Shown: positions 16,182 to 24,372 of the stretch, one piece after another
Numbering within the stretch: the first letter of the stretch is position 1
Layout of the letters: the number at the start of each line of letters is the position of its first letter
DNA from: JANRLF01 sp033762815
GTDB taxonomy: Bacteria > Bacteroidota > Bacteroidia > Chitinophagales > CAIOSU01
Assembly (NCBI GenBank): GCA_033762815.1
Contig: JANRLF010000008.1
Location: forward strand, 186,001-250,000
DNA: 64,000 bases
Direction of reading: 5' to 3'
Program-made: the position numbers and the translations under genes
The notes under the pieces: model-generated
What the model saw: only the letters and a program-made list of their open reading frames with translations
Databases searched by the model: none
Told to the model about the DNA's origin: nothing

Positions 16182-16212
16182 CAAAACTAATATTTAGGTT
16201 GTATGTTCATAC
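16182..16212 (-). promoter_or_regulatory. Promoter and palindromic operator candidate of the ArsR-type gene
   Basis: On the minus strand TAGTTTTG (16182-16189) matches the Bacteroidota -7 element TAnnTTTG. The palindrome GTATG-TT-CATAC (16201-16212) lies at the -33 position, where a bound repressor would block polymerase. The rest of the 307-base gap 16117-16423 is AT-rich with no gene. Confidence 0.45.
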
Positions 16213-16399
16213 ATATTTTTCGTCGGAATGTGTGAAATTGTCGGTAAAAAGACGTAATCATTCGTTAAACTATTTTTTAATTTTTTAAGTTCGCTTCTAT
16301 ATCAAACTTAGCATCCGATAACAACAGGTTGCAAATGTATATAAAACATTCAATTTTGTCTTTTGTTCGACTCAATAAAGATTCCAAATGAGTTAAGCG

Positions 16400-16407
16400 T
16401 ATTTTTG
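16400..16407 (+). promoter_or_regulatory. -7 promoter element of the amidotransferase operon
   Basis: TATTTTTG matches TAnnTTTG and lies 16 bases before the ATG at 16424. No clear -33 element was seen. Confidence 0.4.
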
Positions 16408-16423
16408 CCCCAATCCCTTTTAT

Positions 16424-17191
16424 ATGATAAAAATTGCCGTAAGTGCCTGTTTCTTCTATCCTGACAAGAGTCGTCCGGTGTTCGGGCACAAGACACTACA
16501 GTACTTTGAACGAGACATGGCCCGCTACCTAGGTAGGCAACAGGTAATGCCCATCATGATACCTGATATGGAGGATAAAGACATTTTGGCCAGCTACATG
16601 GATGAAATGGAAGGCTTGGTACTACAAGGAGGGAGCGATATAGCCCCTAATACATATGGAGAACAGCCTATAGAAAACAACCGCTGGCCTGGTGATGCTT
16701 ATAGGGATGCTTATGAGTTGTGGCTGATTGAAATGGCAATGAAACGGGAACTGCCTATACTAGGCATCTGCAGGGGGTTCCAACTCTTGAACGTTTACTT
16801 TGGGGGAACAATGTATCAAGACATTGCCAGCCAAATACCCCATGCACTGATGCACCGCGATGCAGAATTGTATGATCAAATAAGCCATGAAATCGACTTG
16901 GTGGAAGGTACCATCCTGCAAAAATTGTACGCTGATGAAACAAGCCGGCGGGTCAACTCCGTCCATCACCAAGCGGTGAAGGATTTGGGAAAAGACCTAA
17001 AAGTAATGGCCCATAGCCAACCTGACGGCCTAATAGAAGCCTTTACTTGGACGGGCGCGCAAGAAGGTAAGGTGATGGGCGTACAATGGCATCCCGAGTA
17101 TTTTCACAACTTCAAGCAGGGAACTCTAATGGATGCCCATAAGGTATATGAGCATTTCCTTAGTTTTACAGGCCAAGCCAAACAAAAATGA
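16424..17191 (+). CDS. Class I glutamine amidotransferase-like hydrolase (peptidase C26, PuuD-like)
   Basis: A 255-residue cytoplasmic hydrolase related to gamma-glutamyl-GABA hydrolase. The nucleophile elbow is LGICRGFQLLNVYFGG (Cys116), and the His/Glu of the triad are in WHPEYF (His223, Glu225). LVLQGGSDIAPNTYGE and VNSVHHQAVKDLGK are typical of the PuuD/C26 family. Its stop overlaps the start of an aldehyde dehydrogenase by ATGA, so both are made together. PuuD and aldehyde dehydrogenase act in putrescine breakdown in E. coli, but the other puu genes are absent, so the pathway is uncertain. Confidence 0.88.
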   Translation: MIKIAVSACFFYPDKSRPVFGHKTLQYFERDMARYLGRQQVMPIMIPDMEDKDILASYMDEMEGLVLQGGSDIAPNTYGEQPIENNRWPGDAYRDAYELWLIEMAMKRELPILGICRGFQLLNVYFGGTMYQDIASQIPHALMHRDAELYDQISHEIDLVEGTILQKLYADETSRRVNSVHHQAVKDLGKDLKVMAHSQPDGLIEAFTWTGAQEGKVMGVQWHPEYFHNFKQGTLMDAHKVYEHFLSFTGQAKQK

Positions 17192-18552
17192 ACATTATCA
17201 ATCCTGCAACCGAAGAACTGATTGCCGAAATAGCGCAAGATGCCAAAGATGCCATTGAACAAAAATTTCACCAGGCAAAAAATGCCCAGCCTAGTTGGGC
17301 TTTAAAACCATTGGCGGAGAGGCTAAAATGCATCCAAGTATTTTATGAACTACTGGAACAAAACAAACATGCACTGGCGAAAACCTTGAGCGATGAGGTA
17401 GGCAAACCGCTCAACCAAGCCATTAACGAAATCAATGGAGCCCGGAAACGCATCAAATTTTTCTTGGACAACAGTGCGCACTATTTGGCCGATGAAATTT
17501 TGTACCAAGAAGAAGGCCTCATAGAAAAGTTAAGCCACGAACCACTAGGAGTAGTGGCAAACATTTCCGCCTGGAATTATCCTTATTTGGTAGGGGTGAA
17601 TGTTTTTATACCCGCACTGTTGGCCGGTAATGCGGTAATGTATAAACCATCGGAATATGCGGCCTTGGTTGGTAAAAACATCCACGACCTATTGTTGAAA
17701 TCAGGCATTCCAGCAGAAGTGTTCCAATTGATAATCGGTGGTAGGGAAGCAGGGGAGCAATTGTTGGACCTGCCTTTGGATGGGTATTTCTTTACCGGTT
17801 CGTACCGTACCGGCAAATACATTTATGAGCGCGTAGCGCAAAAAATGGTGCCCTGTCAGTTAGAATTGGGGGGCAAGGACCCCATGTATATTACCGATGA
17901 CGTGGCAGATATCGCCAAAGCTGCTGAAGCAGCCATGGAAGGGGCGTTTTACAACAACGGGCAAAGCTGTTGTGCTGTAGAACGGATATATGTGCACGAG
18001 CATATTTATCCTGCCTTTGTGGAAGCATTTGTTAAAGAAACCCTAGCCTTGAAATTGGGCTTACCTTCGGAAGAAGGCACCTTTTTGGGACCCTTGACCC
18101 GCAAAGAGCAAATCAGCGTTTTGGAACAACAAGTTAGCGATGCGTTGAACAAAGGCGGAAAATTGCTTACTGGCGGAAAGCGGACCGGGGAAAAGGGCTA
18201 CTATTTCCAGCCAACTGTGGTAACGGATGCCAATCATGATATGCTCCTAATGCGCGAAGAATCATTCGGGCCAGTGATAGGTATACAAAAGGTAGCCAAT
18301 GACGATGAGGCGGTGCGGCTGATGAAAGATACCGAGTACGGGCTTACAGCCGCTGTTTATACCAGTAACCGAGATCGCGCCGAAGCTATTCTGAAACAAA
18401 TGGATACCGGCTCCGCTTATTGGAACTGCTGCGATAGGGTGAGTGCCCATTTGCCATGGTCAGGCAGGAAACATTCAGGTATTGGTGCAACCTTGTCTTA
18501 TTTAGGCATCAGGGCCTTTACAAAGCCTAAAGCGTATCATCTAAGAGGTTGA
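17188..18552 (+). CDS. NAD(P)-dependent aldehyde dehydrogenase
   Basis: A 454-residue aldehyde dehydrogenase oxidising an aldehyde to its acid. Catalytic features are all present: NISAWNYP (Asn130), KPSE (Lys153), FTGSYRTGK (cofactor loop), LELGGKDP (general base Glu226), NNGQSCCAVERI (nucleophile Cys261) and EESFGPVIGI. It is coupled by an ATGA overlap to the amidotransferase-like hydrolase, suggesting that the two act on the same gamma-glutamylated or amine-derived metabolite. The length is slightly short for the family, as in succinate-semialdehyde-type enzymes. The substrate cannot be read from sequence. Confidence 0.92.
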   Translation: MNIINPATEELIAEIAQDAKDAIEQKFHQAKNAQPSWALKPLAERLKCIQVFYELLEQNKHALAKTLSDEVGKPLNQAINEINGARKRIKFFLDNSAHYLADEILYQEEGLIEKLSHEPLGVVANISAWNYPYLVGVNVFIPALLAGNAVMYKPSEYAALVGKNIHDLLLKSGIPAEVFQLIIGGREAGEQLLDLPLDGYFFTGSYRTGKYIYERVAQKMVPCQLELGGKDPMYITDDVADIAKAAEAAMEGAFYNNGQSCCAVERIYVHEHIYPAFVEAFVKETLALKLGLPSEEGTFLGPLTRKEQISVLEQQVSDALNKGGKLLTGGKRTGEKGYYFQPTVVTDANHDMLLMREESFGPVIGIQKVANDDEAVRLMKDTEYGLTAAVYTSNRDRAEAILKQMDTGSAYWNCCDRVSAHLPWSGRKHSGIGATLSYLGIRAFTKPKAYHLRG

Positions 18553-18616
18553 ACGCTTGCTTGTTAAACTGTGTTAAGCAGGAAACTTTTCCTTTTTTTC
18601 ATCGGTAATTTGCACA

Positions 18617-20254
18617 ATGAAGAAGCAGACGGTAACTGCTATAATAATTCTGATGTCCGTTGTATTGGGGTGCTTAATCGCCATCCAAGCCTACTGGATA
18701 AAGGATGCCATAGCCCTACGCGAACAACAGTTTGCTCAGAACGTCTATCAAGCACTCAACTTTGCCGCCCGCCGTATTGAGCAAAAAGACATGATGGCTT
18801 TCTTCAGCAAGGGCTTTTTGGCAAAGGAAATCCAAGACCGCGACCCGGCGCTGAATTTCATGAACGACCCCTCCTGCTTCCCAGGTTTCGAAAAAAACAA
18901 GCTAGAGGAGACCTTAGCGCAAATGGTACAGTCGGGCATTATCGATTCGGCCGCTATGAACGAGCCTTTCTATAGTCCCGCTATTGACGTGCGTATCGAT
19001 ACAACACCAATCATTGATTCATTGGGAAGTGCCCAATATTCAGGCACTATACAGATTAAGGTCAGCGACTCCACCCATCGGGAGAAACTAACAGATGACT
19101 CCAAAGAAGAACTAAGCACACTTATTGGTCAAAAGATTTCCAAAATGGAATATCGCAAGAACCTGATGGAGGATGTGATGTACCAAATGCTTTTCAACTC
19201 CCGCGACCTAAGGGATAGAATTGATAAACAGACTTTGGAGACTTTTCTGAAAGAAGAACTGAAGAACAGAAATATTGACATCCCTTTTGAATATGCCGTT
19301 ATCAACCGCTCCGGCATGGCCATCAGTAAAACCAATAATTTTCAGGCCGCTTTTGTAAAAGATGCGCATAGGGTAACACTTTTCCCCAATGAGTTTTTAG
19401 CAGAGCCCAATTTGTTACTGGTGCATTTCCCCAATGAGCAGGCGTTTATTTTCCGCAGTTTGGGGCTAATGTCAGCTTCTTCCATGCTTTTGATTTTGAT
19501 AACTACCGTTTGCTTCGCCTATACCATTTTCATCATTTTCAGACAGAAAAAATTGTCTGACATGAAAACGGACTTTATCAATAATATGACGCATGAGCTA
19601 AAAACGCCCGTGGCCACCATATCATTGGCCAGCGAAATGCTGAAGAATGACAAAATAATGGAGGACAAAGACCGGATAGCACGCTTTGCCAATGTGATAT
19701 ATGATGAGAACAAGCGCTTAGGTGGACAAGTAGAGAAGGTTTTACAAATGGCTACTTTGGATAAAGGCCAATTCCAATTGAATTATGAGGAAGTGGACGT
19801 TCACCAAATTATTAAACACGAATGCGACAAACTATCCTTGCAAATGGAAGAAAGGCAAGGTACAATCCACTTGCAACTGAATGCAAGCCAACCCATTATT
19901 CAGGCTGATGAAGTGCATTTTACCAATATCCTGACCAACCTGTTGGACAATGCCATTAAATACAGTCCCGATAAACCACACATTACTGTGGAAACCCGTA
20001 ATACCGCAAGTGGAATCATAATAGCAGTTACAGATAGAGGTATAGGTATGAGCAGGGAACAGCAGAAATGGATTTTTGAGCGTTTCTATCGTGTTCCTAC
20101 GGGCAATGTACACAATGTAAAAGGCTTTGGCTTAGGCTTAAGCTATGTGAAAATGATGGTGGAAGCCCATTGCGGTAACGTAAAACTTAAAAGTGAACTC
20201 AACAAAGGCAGTACCTTTGAAATATACCTGCCCTATACCAAACGGATAAACTAA
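18617..20254 (+). CDS. Membrane sensor histidine kinase (RprX-like)
   Basis: A 545-residue sensor kinase. TM1 is at about 7-27 and TM2 at 283-308, enclosing a periplasmic sensor region of roughly 250 residues with no recognised domain. HisKA follows with FINNMTHELKTPVATISLAS (phospho-acceptor His326). The ATPase domain has NLLDNAIKYSP (N box, 441-451), DRGIGM (473-478) and GFGLGLSYVK (503-512). The stop overlaps the response regulator start as TAATG, so both are translated in step. The architecture resembles Bacteroides RprX, but the signal is unknown. Confidence 0.93.
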   Translation: MKKQTVTAIIILMSVVLGCLIAIQAYWIKDAIALREQQFAQNVYQALNFAARRIEQKDMMAFFSKGFLAKEIQDRDPALNFMNDPSCFPGFEKNKLEETLAQMVQSGIIDSAAMNEPFYSPAIDVRIDTTPIIDSLGSAQYSGTIQIKVSDSTHREKLTDDSKEELSTLIGQKISKMEYRKNLMEDVMYQMLFNSRDLRDRIDKQTLETFLKEELKNRNIDIPFEYAVINRSGMAISKTNNFQAAFVKDAHRVTLFPNEFLAEPNLLLVHFPNEQAFIFRSLGLMSASSMLLILITTVCFAYTIFIIFRQKKLSDMKTDFINNMTHELKTPVATISLASEMLKNDKIMEDKDRIARFANVIYDENKRLGGQVEKVLQMATLDKGQFQLNYEEVDVHQIIKHECDKLSLQMEERQGTIHLQLNASQPIIQADEVHFTNILTNLLDNAIKYSPDKPHITVETRNTASGIIIAVTDRGIGMSREQQKWIFERFYRVPTGNVHNVKGFGLGLSYVKMMVEAHCGNVKLKSELNKGSTFEIYLPYTKRIN

Positions 20255-20955
20255 TGGAAACCTCAATAAAGTTATTGTTGCTAGAAGACGACCCAAATCT
20301 AGGCTTCGTTTTGCAAGAGTTTTTGGAAAGCAAGGGCTATAAAGTAACCCTCAATGAAGATGGGGAAAAAGGTTTGAAATCCTTCAATAGCGAAACTTTT
20401 GATATCTGCATTGTAGATATCATGATGCCGAAAGTAGATGGTTTTACTTTTGTGAAGCAGGTAAGAAAAGTGGATTTGCACATCCCCATCATTTTCCTTA
20501 CGGCAAAGTCGTTGAAAGAAGATAAAATAGAGGGTTTTAAGCTGGGTGCCGACGACTATATCACCAAGCCTTTCAGCATGGAGGAACTTGAACTTAGGGT
20601 GGAAGCGGTGCTTAGACGCAGCAAAGGCATCAAAGCATCAGAAGAAAAAAATGCCTTCGATATCGGTAAATACCACTTTGATTACCCCAGCCAAAAGCTT
20701 CAGCATGCAGGTGAAATACAAAGCCTAACCACTAAGGAAGCAGAACTGCTTAAGCTGTTGTGCCTCAATAAGAACAGGGTATTGGAAAGGGAGATAGCCC
20801 TAAAACTAATATGGGGCAACGACAATTATTTCACTGGCCGCAGCATGGACGTTTTCATCACCAAGCTGAGAAAGTACTTAAAAGAAGACCCTAGTATAGA
20901 GATAGCCAATGTACATGGCACAGGCTATAAGCTAAGAGTAGAGGAAATTGCATAA
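20254..20955 (+). CDS. OmpR-family response regulator (RprY-like)
   Basis: A 233-residue two-component regulator. The receiver domain has the acidic pair in LLEDDPN (Glu11-Asp13), phospho-acceptor Asp55 in IVDIMMPK, Thr83 in FLTAKS and Lys105 in ITKPFS. The winged-helix DNA-binding domain covers about 140-230 (LTTKEAELLKLLCLNKNRVL, SMDVFITKLRKYL, VHGTGYKL). It is paired with the upstream kinase (TAATG overlap). Targets are unknown. Confidence 0.94.
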   Translation: METSIKLLLLEDDPNLGFVLQEFLESKGYKVTLNEDGEKGLKSFNSETFDICIVDIMMPKVDGFTFVKQVRKVDLHIPIIFLTAKSLKEDKIEGFKLGADDYITKPFSMEELELRVEAVLRRSKGIKASEEKNAFDIGKYHFDYPSQKLQHAGEIQSLTTKEAELLKLLCLNKNRVLEREIALKLIWGNDNYFTGRSMDVFITKLRKYLKEDPSIEIANVHGTGYKLRVEEIA

Positions 20956-20989
20956 GGGAAGCCAACTTAAAGAAATCATAAAGAATGAA

Positions 20990-21006
20990 CCTTTGCCTAG
21001 CAAAGG
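20990..21006. promoter_or_regulatory. Palindromic operator candidate before the TetR-type gene
   Basis: CCTTTGC-CTA-GCAAAGG is a perfect 7-bp dyad with a 3-base centre, placed 13 bases upstream of the -7 element TAACTTTG (21020-21027). No T run follows, so it is not a terminator of the response regulator. A TetR dimer site is a natural reading. Confidence 0.5.
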
Positions 21007-21019
21007 CAGTTCTAATTGG

Positions 21020-21027
21020 TAACTTTG
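21020..21027 (+). promoter_or_regulatory. -7 promoter element of the TetR/UbiB operon
   Basis: TAACTTTG matches TAnnTTTG and is 28 bases upstream of the ATG at 21056. Confidence 0.45.
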
Positions 21028-21055
21028 CCATTCACAATCCGACAATATTCAACAC

Positions 21056-21718
21056 ATGGCCGTTAAAACCAGCAAACCTGCCCAACGAACTATTGCATCT
21101 GCTACCGAGCTTAAAGATGCTTTCAAGGAGTTTATTTTGGAAAACAATAAACGGCCGCTCTCCGTTAATCGTCTTATGAAAGAATTAGGTGCCAAAGAGG
21201 CCGATTTTTATCGCTTCTATACTTCTTTGGATGCCTTGGAAAAAGATATTTGGAAACAATACTTCGAAGAAACACTGAACAGGTTGTATAATGCTGATGC
21301 CTATGAGCAGTATTCCGTAAGGGAAAAGTTGCTGGGCATGTATTTTACTTTTTTTGAAGTGCTAAAGAACGACCGTAGCTATGTTACTTTCGTAGGAAAG
21401 CGTTCTTTACTTTTAGCCACCTACCTTGATGAATTGAAAAAGCTGTTCTTGGAGTTTTCCAGAAAAATGGTGCAGGAGGCTTTGGCCACCCAAGAAATAT
21501 ATGATAGGCCCGTACTATCAAAAAAATACAATGAAGCTTTATGGGCGCAAATGCTTTTCGTACTGAATTTTTGGGTGAATGACGAAAGCGAGAATTTTGA
21601 AAAAACCGATGAAGCCATTGAACGCGCCGTCAACCTTTCTTTCGATTTAATGGCCAAGAATCCCTTGGATTCTTTGTTCGACTTCGGCAAGTATCTATTT
21701 AAGAACAAATTTTCATGA
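21056..21718 (+). CDS. TetR-family regulator
   Basis: A 220-residue helical regulator. The N-terminal three-helix DNA-binding part covers about 15-62 (ELKDAFKEFILENNKRPLSV, then RLMKELGAKEADFYRFY), and the C-terminal ligand or dimer domain is all-helical (YVTFVGKRSLLLATYLDELK, ALWAQMLFVLNFWVND). Its stop overlaps the UbiB-type kinase start by ATGA. This TetR plus AarF/UbiB pair is a recurrent Bacteroidota arrangement as I recall it. The palindrome at 20990-21006 is a likely autoregulatory site. Confidence 0.85.
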   Translation: MAVKTSKPAQRTIASATELKDAFKEFILENNKRPLSVNRLMKELGAKEADFYRFYTSLDALEKDIWKQYFEETLNRLYNADAYEQYSVREKLLGMYFTFFEVLKNDRSYVTFVGKRSLLLATYLDELKKLFLEFSRKMVQEALATQEIYDRPVLSKKYNEALWAQMLFVLNFWVNDESENFEKTDEAIERAVNLSFDLMAKNPLDSLFDFGKYLFKNKFS

Positions 21719-23025
21719 AAGAATACGAAAAGATTCCTACCTCCAAAATTGAAAGGGCCACTAAGTTTCTCACTACAGGTGCAAAGGTAGGCGGCAATTT
21801 CGTTAAGCATTATACGAAGAAAGCATTTGACCCCTCGCTGAGCCGGGATGAATTGGACAAGAAGAATGCGGAGGATATATTCAACTCACTGAGCGAGTTG
21901 AAAGGCGGCGCATTGAAGGTGATGCAAATGATCAGCATGGACAAGAACACGCTGCCCACCGAATATGCCAAGAAGTTTGCTGAAGCACAATACAAAGCAC
22001 CCGCACTTTCGTACCCACTGGTGGTGAAAACCTTTCAACAGTATTTCGGAAAAGGCCCGACAGAAATTTTTGAATCCTTCTCAAAAAACGCTATCCACGC
22101 CGCTTCCATAGGCCAAGTGCATGAAGCTACTTTGAACGGTAAAAAATTAGCCGTAAAGGTGCAGTACCCTGGCGTGGCCGATAGCCTTACCGCCGACTTG
22201 AAAATTGTAAAGCCATTGGCTTCCACGCTTTTTAATATCCGCCAGCAAGACGTGGAGCATTACATGGAAGAGGTGACCGGCAGATTGATAGAAGAAACCG
22301 ATTATGAAAATGAGTTGAGGCAAGGCAGCGAAATTGCTGAAAAGTGCAAGGATATTGAAAATGTACGGTTCCCCACCTATTACCCTACATTGAGCAACAA
22401 AAAAGTGCTCACAATGGACTGGCTGGATGGCATGCACCTGGATAAATTCATCAAAGAAAACCACCCACAGGAAACCAAGAATAAAGTAGGCCAAGCACTT
22501 TGGGATTTCTACAATTTCCAAATCCATCAATTGCGCCAGGTACATGCCGACCCACACCCGGGTAACTTCTTAATCCAACTGAAAGGAAATGACGTACAAC
22601 TGGGTATCCTCGATTTTGGTTGTGTAAAACGCTTACCCGACGATTTTTATAATGATTTTGTAAAAATGTTGGATAAGAGCATCCTAGACGATGAAAGTCG
22701 TTTAGAAGAGGTTTTCCTGAAACTGAGCTTCATTAATGAAAATGATACTGCGGAAGAAAAGGCTTTCTTTTTCAATCTTTCGAAAACCATTTTGACCATG
22801 CTGACCAAACCGGTATATGACGGCAAGTTCAACTTTGGCGATAAGGCTTACTTCAAGCGCATTACGGATTATGGTCAAGAGGTAGCCCGCATGAAAGAAG
22901 TACGCAATACCAAATACGCCCGTGGCCCTAGGGACGGTATATATCTAGGTAGGGTATATTTCGGCTTGTATAATATACTACAAGAGTTGGAGGCGACTAT
23001 TGATACCCGTACTTGGCAAAATTAA
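21715..23025 (+). CDS. AarF/ABC1/UbiB family atypical kinase
   Basis: A 436-residue protein of the ABC1/UbiB kinase-like fold. Visible family motifs: AASIGQVHEA (Ala-rich nucleotide loop, about 123-132), AVKVQYPGV (lysine of the small lobe), EETDYENELRQ, QVHADPHPGNFL (catalytic loop, about 277-288) and GILDFGCVKRL (DFG-type metal site, about 300-310). UbiB-type proteins support isoprenoid quinone or lipid handling. Here the pairing with TetR by an ATGA overlap suggests regulated lipid-related function. No quinone biosynthesis genes are adjacent. There is no clear C-terminal membrane helix. Confidence 0.9.
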   Translation: MKEYEKIPTSKIERATKFLTTGAKVGGNFVKHYTKKAFDPSLSRDELDKKNAEDIFNSLSELKGGALKVMQMISMDKNTLPTEYAKKFAEAQYKAPALSYPLVVKTFQQYFGKGPTEIFESFSKNAIHAASIGQVHEATLNGKKLAVKVQYPGVADSLTADLKIVKPLASTLFNIRQQDVEHYMEEVTGRLIEETDYENELRQGSEIAEKCKDIENVRFPTYYPTLSNKKVLTMDWLDGMHLDKFIKENHPQETKNKVGQALWDFYNFQIHQLRQVHADPHPGNFLIQLKGNDVQLGILDFGCVKRLPDDFYNDFVKMLDKSILDDESRLEEVFLKLSFINENDTAEEKAFFFNLSKTILTMLTKPVYDGKFNFGDKAYFKRITDYGQEVARMKEVRNTKYARGPRDGIYLGRVYFGLYNILQELEATIDTRTWQN

Positions 23026-23029
23026 AAGC

Positions 23030-23602
23030 CTAATGTAAGGCGGGCGCTAAAGCAATCCCTTCATATATTTTAGCTTCAGCTAAAGACATTTCGGCCATCT
23101 TGTCCCGAAGTACTACTTCCGAAAGATAATGACCCAGCATGCCTGTATAGGGGTTAACACTACCCAAAAATATTTGGTATTTATCTGCTAAATCCTTGTC
23201 ACTCACCACCTGCTGGAACAATTCGAGCATCATGCATTCCCTTTCATGAATTACGGCAGCGGTTAGCAGTTGATAGATGAAACGGTCTTCTTTCCCACCC
23301 TTTTTCAACCAACTCAATTGTTTGGTGTACATATCGTCCGGCAGTTCAATCCCTAATCGTAAAGCCCTGCCATCTAACAGATTATACACCATCCTGAATC
23401 TATTCAGCTTATCTTGGGCAACTTTAATCAATACAGGAGCTATTGCCTTTCGCTCGGGATACTTGCCCAATATAGCGAGTGCCATGTAGCAAGCTTTGCG
23501 CTCACAATCAGCATGGTTTTGCAAAAAAGCAGCAATGTTGTGGTTTACCAATACTGCCCAATCCCTTTTTCTATCCTCGTTTAAACGTAGGTTAAAATGC
23601 AT
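23030..23602 (-). CDS. miaE: MiaE-like tRNA-(ms2io6A)-hydroxylase family protein
   Basis: A 190-residue ferritin-like diiron protein resembling MiaE, which hydroxylates the isopentenyl group of ms2i6A37 in tRNA. Typical segments: DWAVLVNHNIAAFLQNHADC followed by ERKA (first diiron ligands), RFRMVYNLL, and AAVIHERECMMLELF with the second Glu/His set, then YHLSEVV-like end segment GHYLSEVVLRD. ATG 23602 fits the family start; the longer frame needs TTG at 23650. The gene is convergent with the UbiB-type gene with 4 bases between stops. Confidence 0.82.
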   Translation of the reverse strand: MHFNLRLNEDRKRDWAVLVNHNIAAFLQNHADCERKACYMALAILGKYPERKAIAPVLIKVAQDKLNRFRMVYNLLDGRALRLGIELPDDMYTKQLSWLKKGGKEDRFIYQLLTAAVIHERECMMLELFQQVVSDKDLADKYQIFLGSVNPYTGMLGHYLSEVVLRDKMAEMSLAEAKIYEGIALAPALH

Positions 23603-23724
23603 ATCACGAGCCCTCTTACTACTAAATCTAGAGGCTGCGAAATTAAGCAATCTATTAAATTGTACATTTTTCTATTTCAATTTTTTAATAGCACTTTAAT
23701 GAACCCTTTCTGCCCATAGAGGTT

Positions 23725-23732
23725 TATTTTTG
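23725..23732 (+). promoter_or_regulatory. -7 promoter element directly in front of pdxH
   Basis: TATTTTTG matches TAnnTTTG and ends 2 bases before the first ATG of pdxH (23734), implying a leaderless or nearly leaderless transcript. Confidence 0.4.
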
Positions 23733-23733
23733 C

Positions 23734-24372
23734 ATGATGGACAAGCATTTTAACCAGTTAAGAAAAGACTATACGCTTGGCAACTTGGACGAGAACACCC
23801 TTGCGGCAGACCCCTTTCTACAGTTCGAGCATTGGTTTCAAGAAGCCCTGCAAAGCAAAATACACGATGCCAATGCCATGGTGCTGGCCACGGCTAGCAG
23901 TACCGGGCAGCCTTCGGCGCGCATAGTTTTGCTTAAGGGGCTAAGCCATGAAGGATTTACCTTCTACACCAATTACCAAAGCCGAAAGGGCACCGAGTTG
24001 CAGCATAATCATAAGGCCGCACTGTTATTCTTTTGGGATGCCCTAGAGCGTCAGGTGCGTATTGAGGGCACCGCAGAAAAGGTTGAGGATTCCTTATCGG
24101 ATGAATATTTTAATACCCGCCCCTTGATGAGCCGCATTGGCGCTATTGCATCTCCACAAAGCCAGCCTATTGATAAAAATGCGCTACAAGCTCAAGTGGA
24201 CGAATTGAGCAAATTGCCGGAAACGGAGATAAAACGTCCTGAACACTGGGGTGGTTTTAACTTGAAGCCCCATTATTTCGAGTTTTGGCAAGGACGTGCT
24301 AGCCGCTTGCATGACCGTATAGTGTATGAGCCTGACGGTATAGCATGGAAGCAATACCGAATTGCCCCTTAA
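23734..24372 (+). CDS. pdxH: Pyridoxamine 5'-phosphate oxidase
   Basis: A 212-residue FMN enzyme that oxidises pyridoxine or pyridoxamine phosphate to pyridoxal phosphate. The whole family pattern is present: LRKDYTLGNLDE at the start, MVLATASSTGQPSARIVLLK, GFTFYTNYQSRKGTEL (FMN and substrate contacts), LERQVRIEGTAEKV, RPLMSRIGAIASPQSQ and the C-terminal signature FWQGRASRLHDRI with final YRIAP. Two ATGs lie in tandem at the start (MM); the promoter position would favour the second. The end overlaps the convergent phosphohexomutase by 4 bases. Confidence 0.96.
   Translation: MMDKHFNQLRKDYTLGNLDENTLAADPFLQFEHWFQEALQSKIHDANAMVLATASSTGQPSARIVLLKGLSHEGFTFYTNYQSRKGTELQHNHKAALLFFWDALERQVRIEGTAEKVEDSLSDEYFNTRPLMSRIGAIASPQSQPIDKNALQAQVDELSKLPETEIKRPEHWGGFNLKPHYFEFWQGRASRLHDRIVYEPDGIAWKQYRIAP

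Noticed and set aside
20990..21006. Terminator of the response regulator
   Set aside because: The dyad has no U run and lies in the promoter region of the next gene, so an operator is the better reading.
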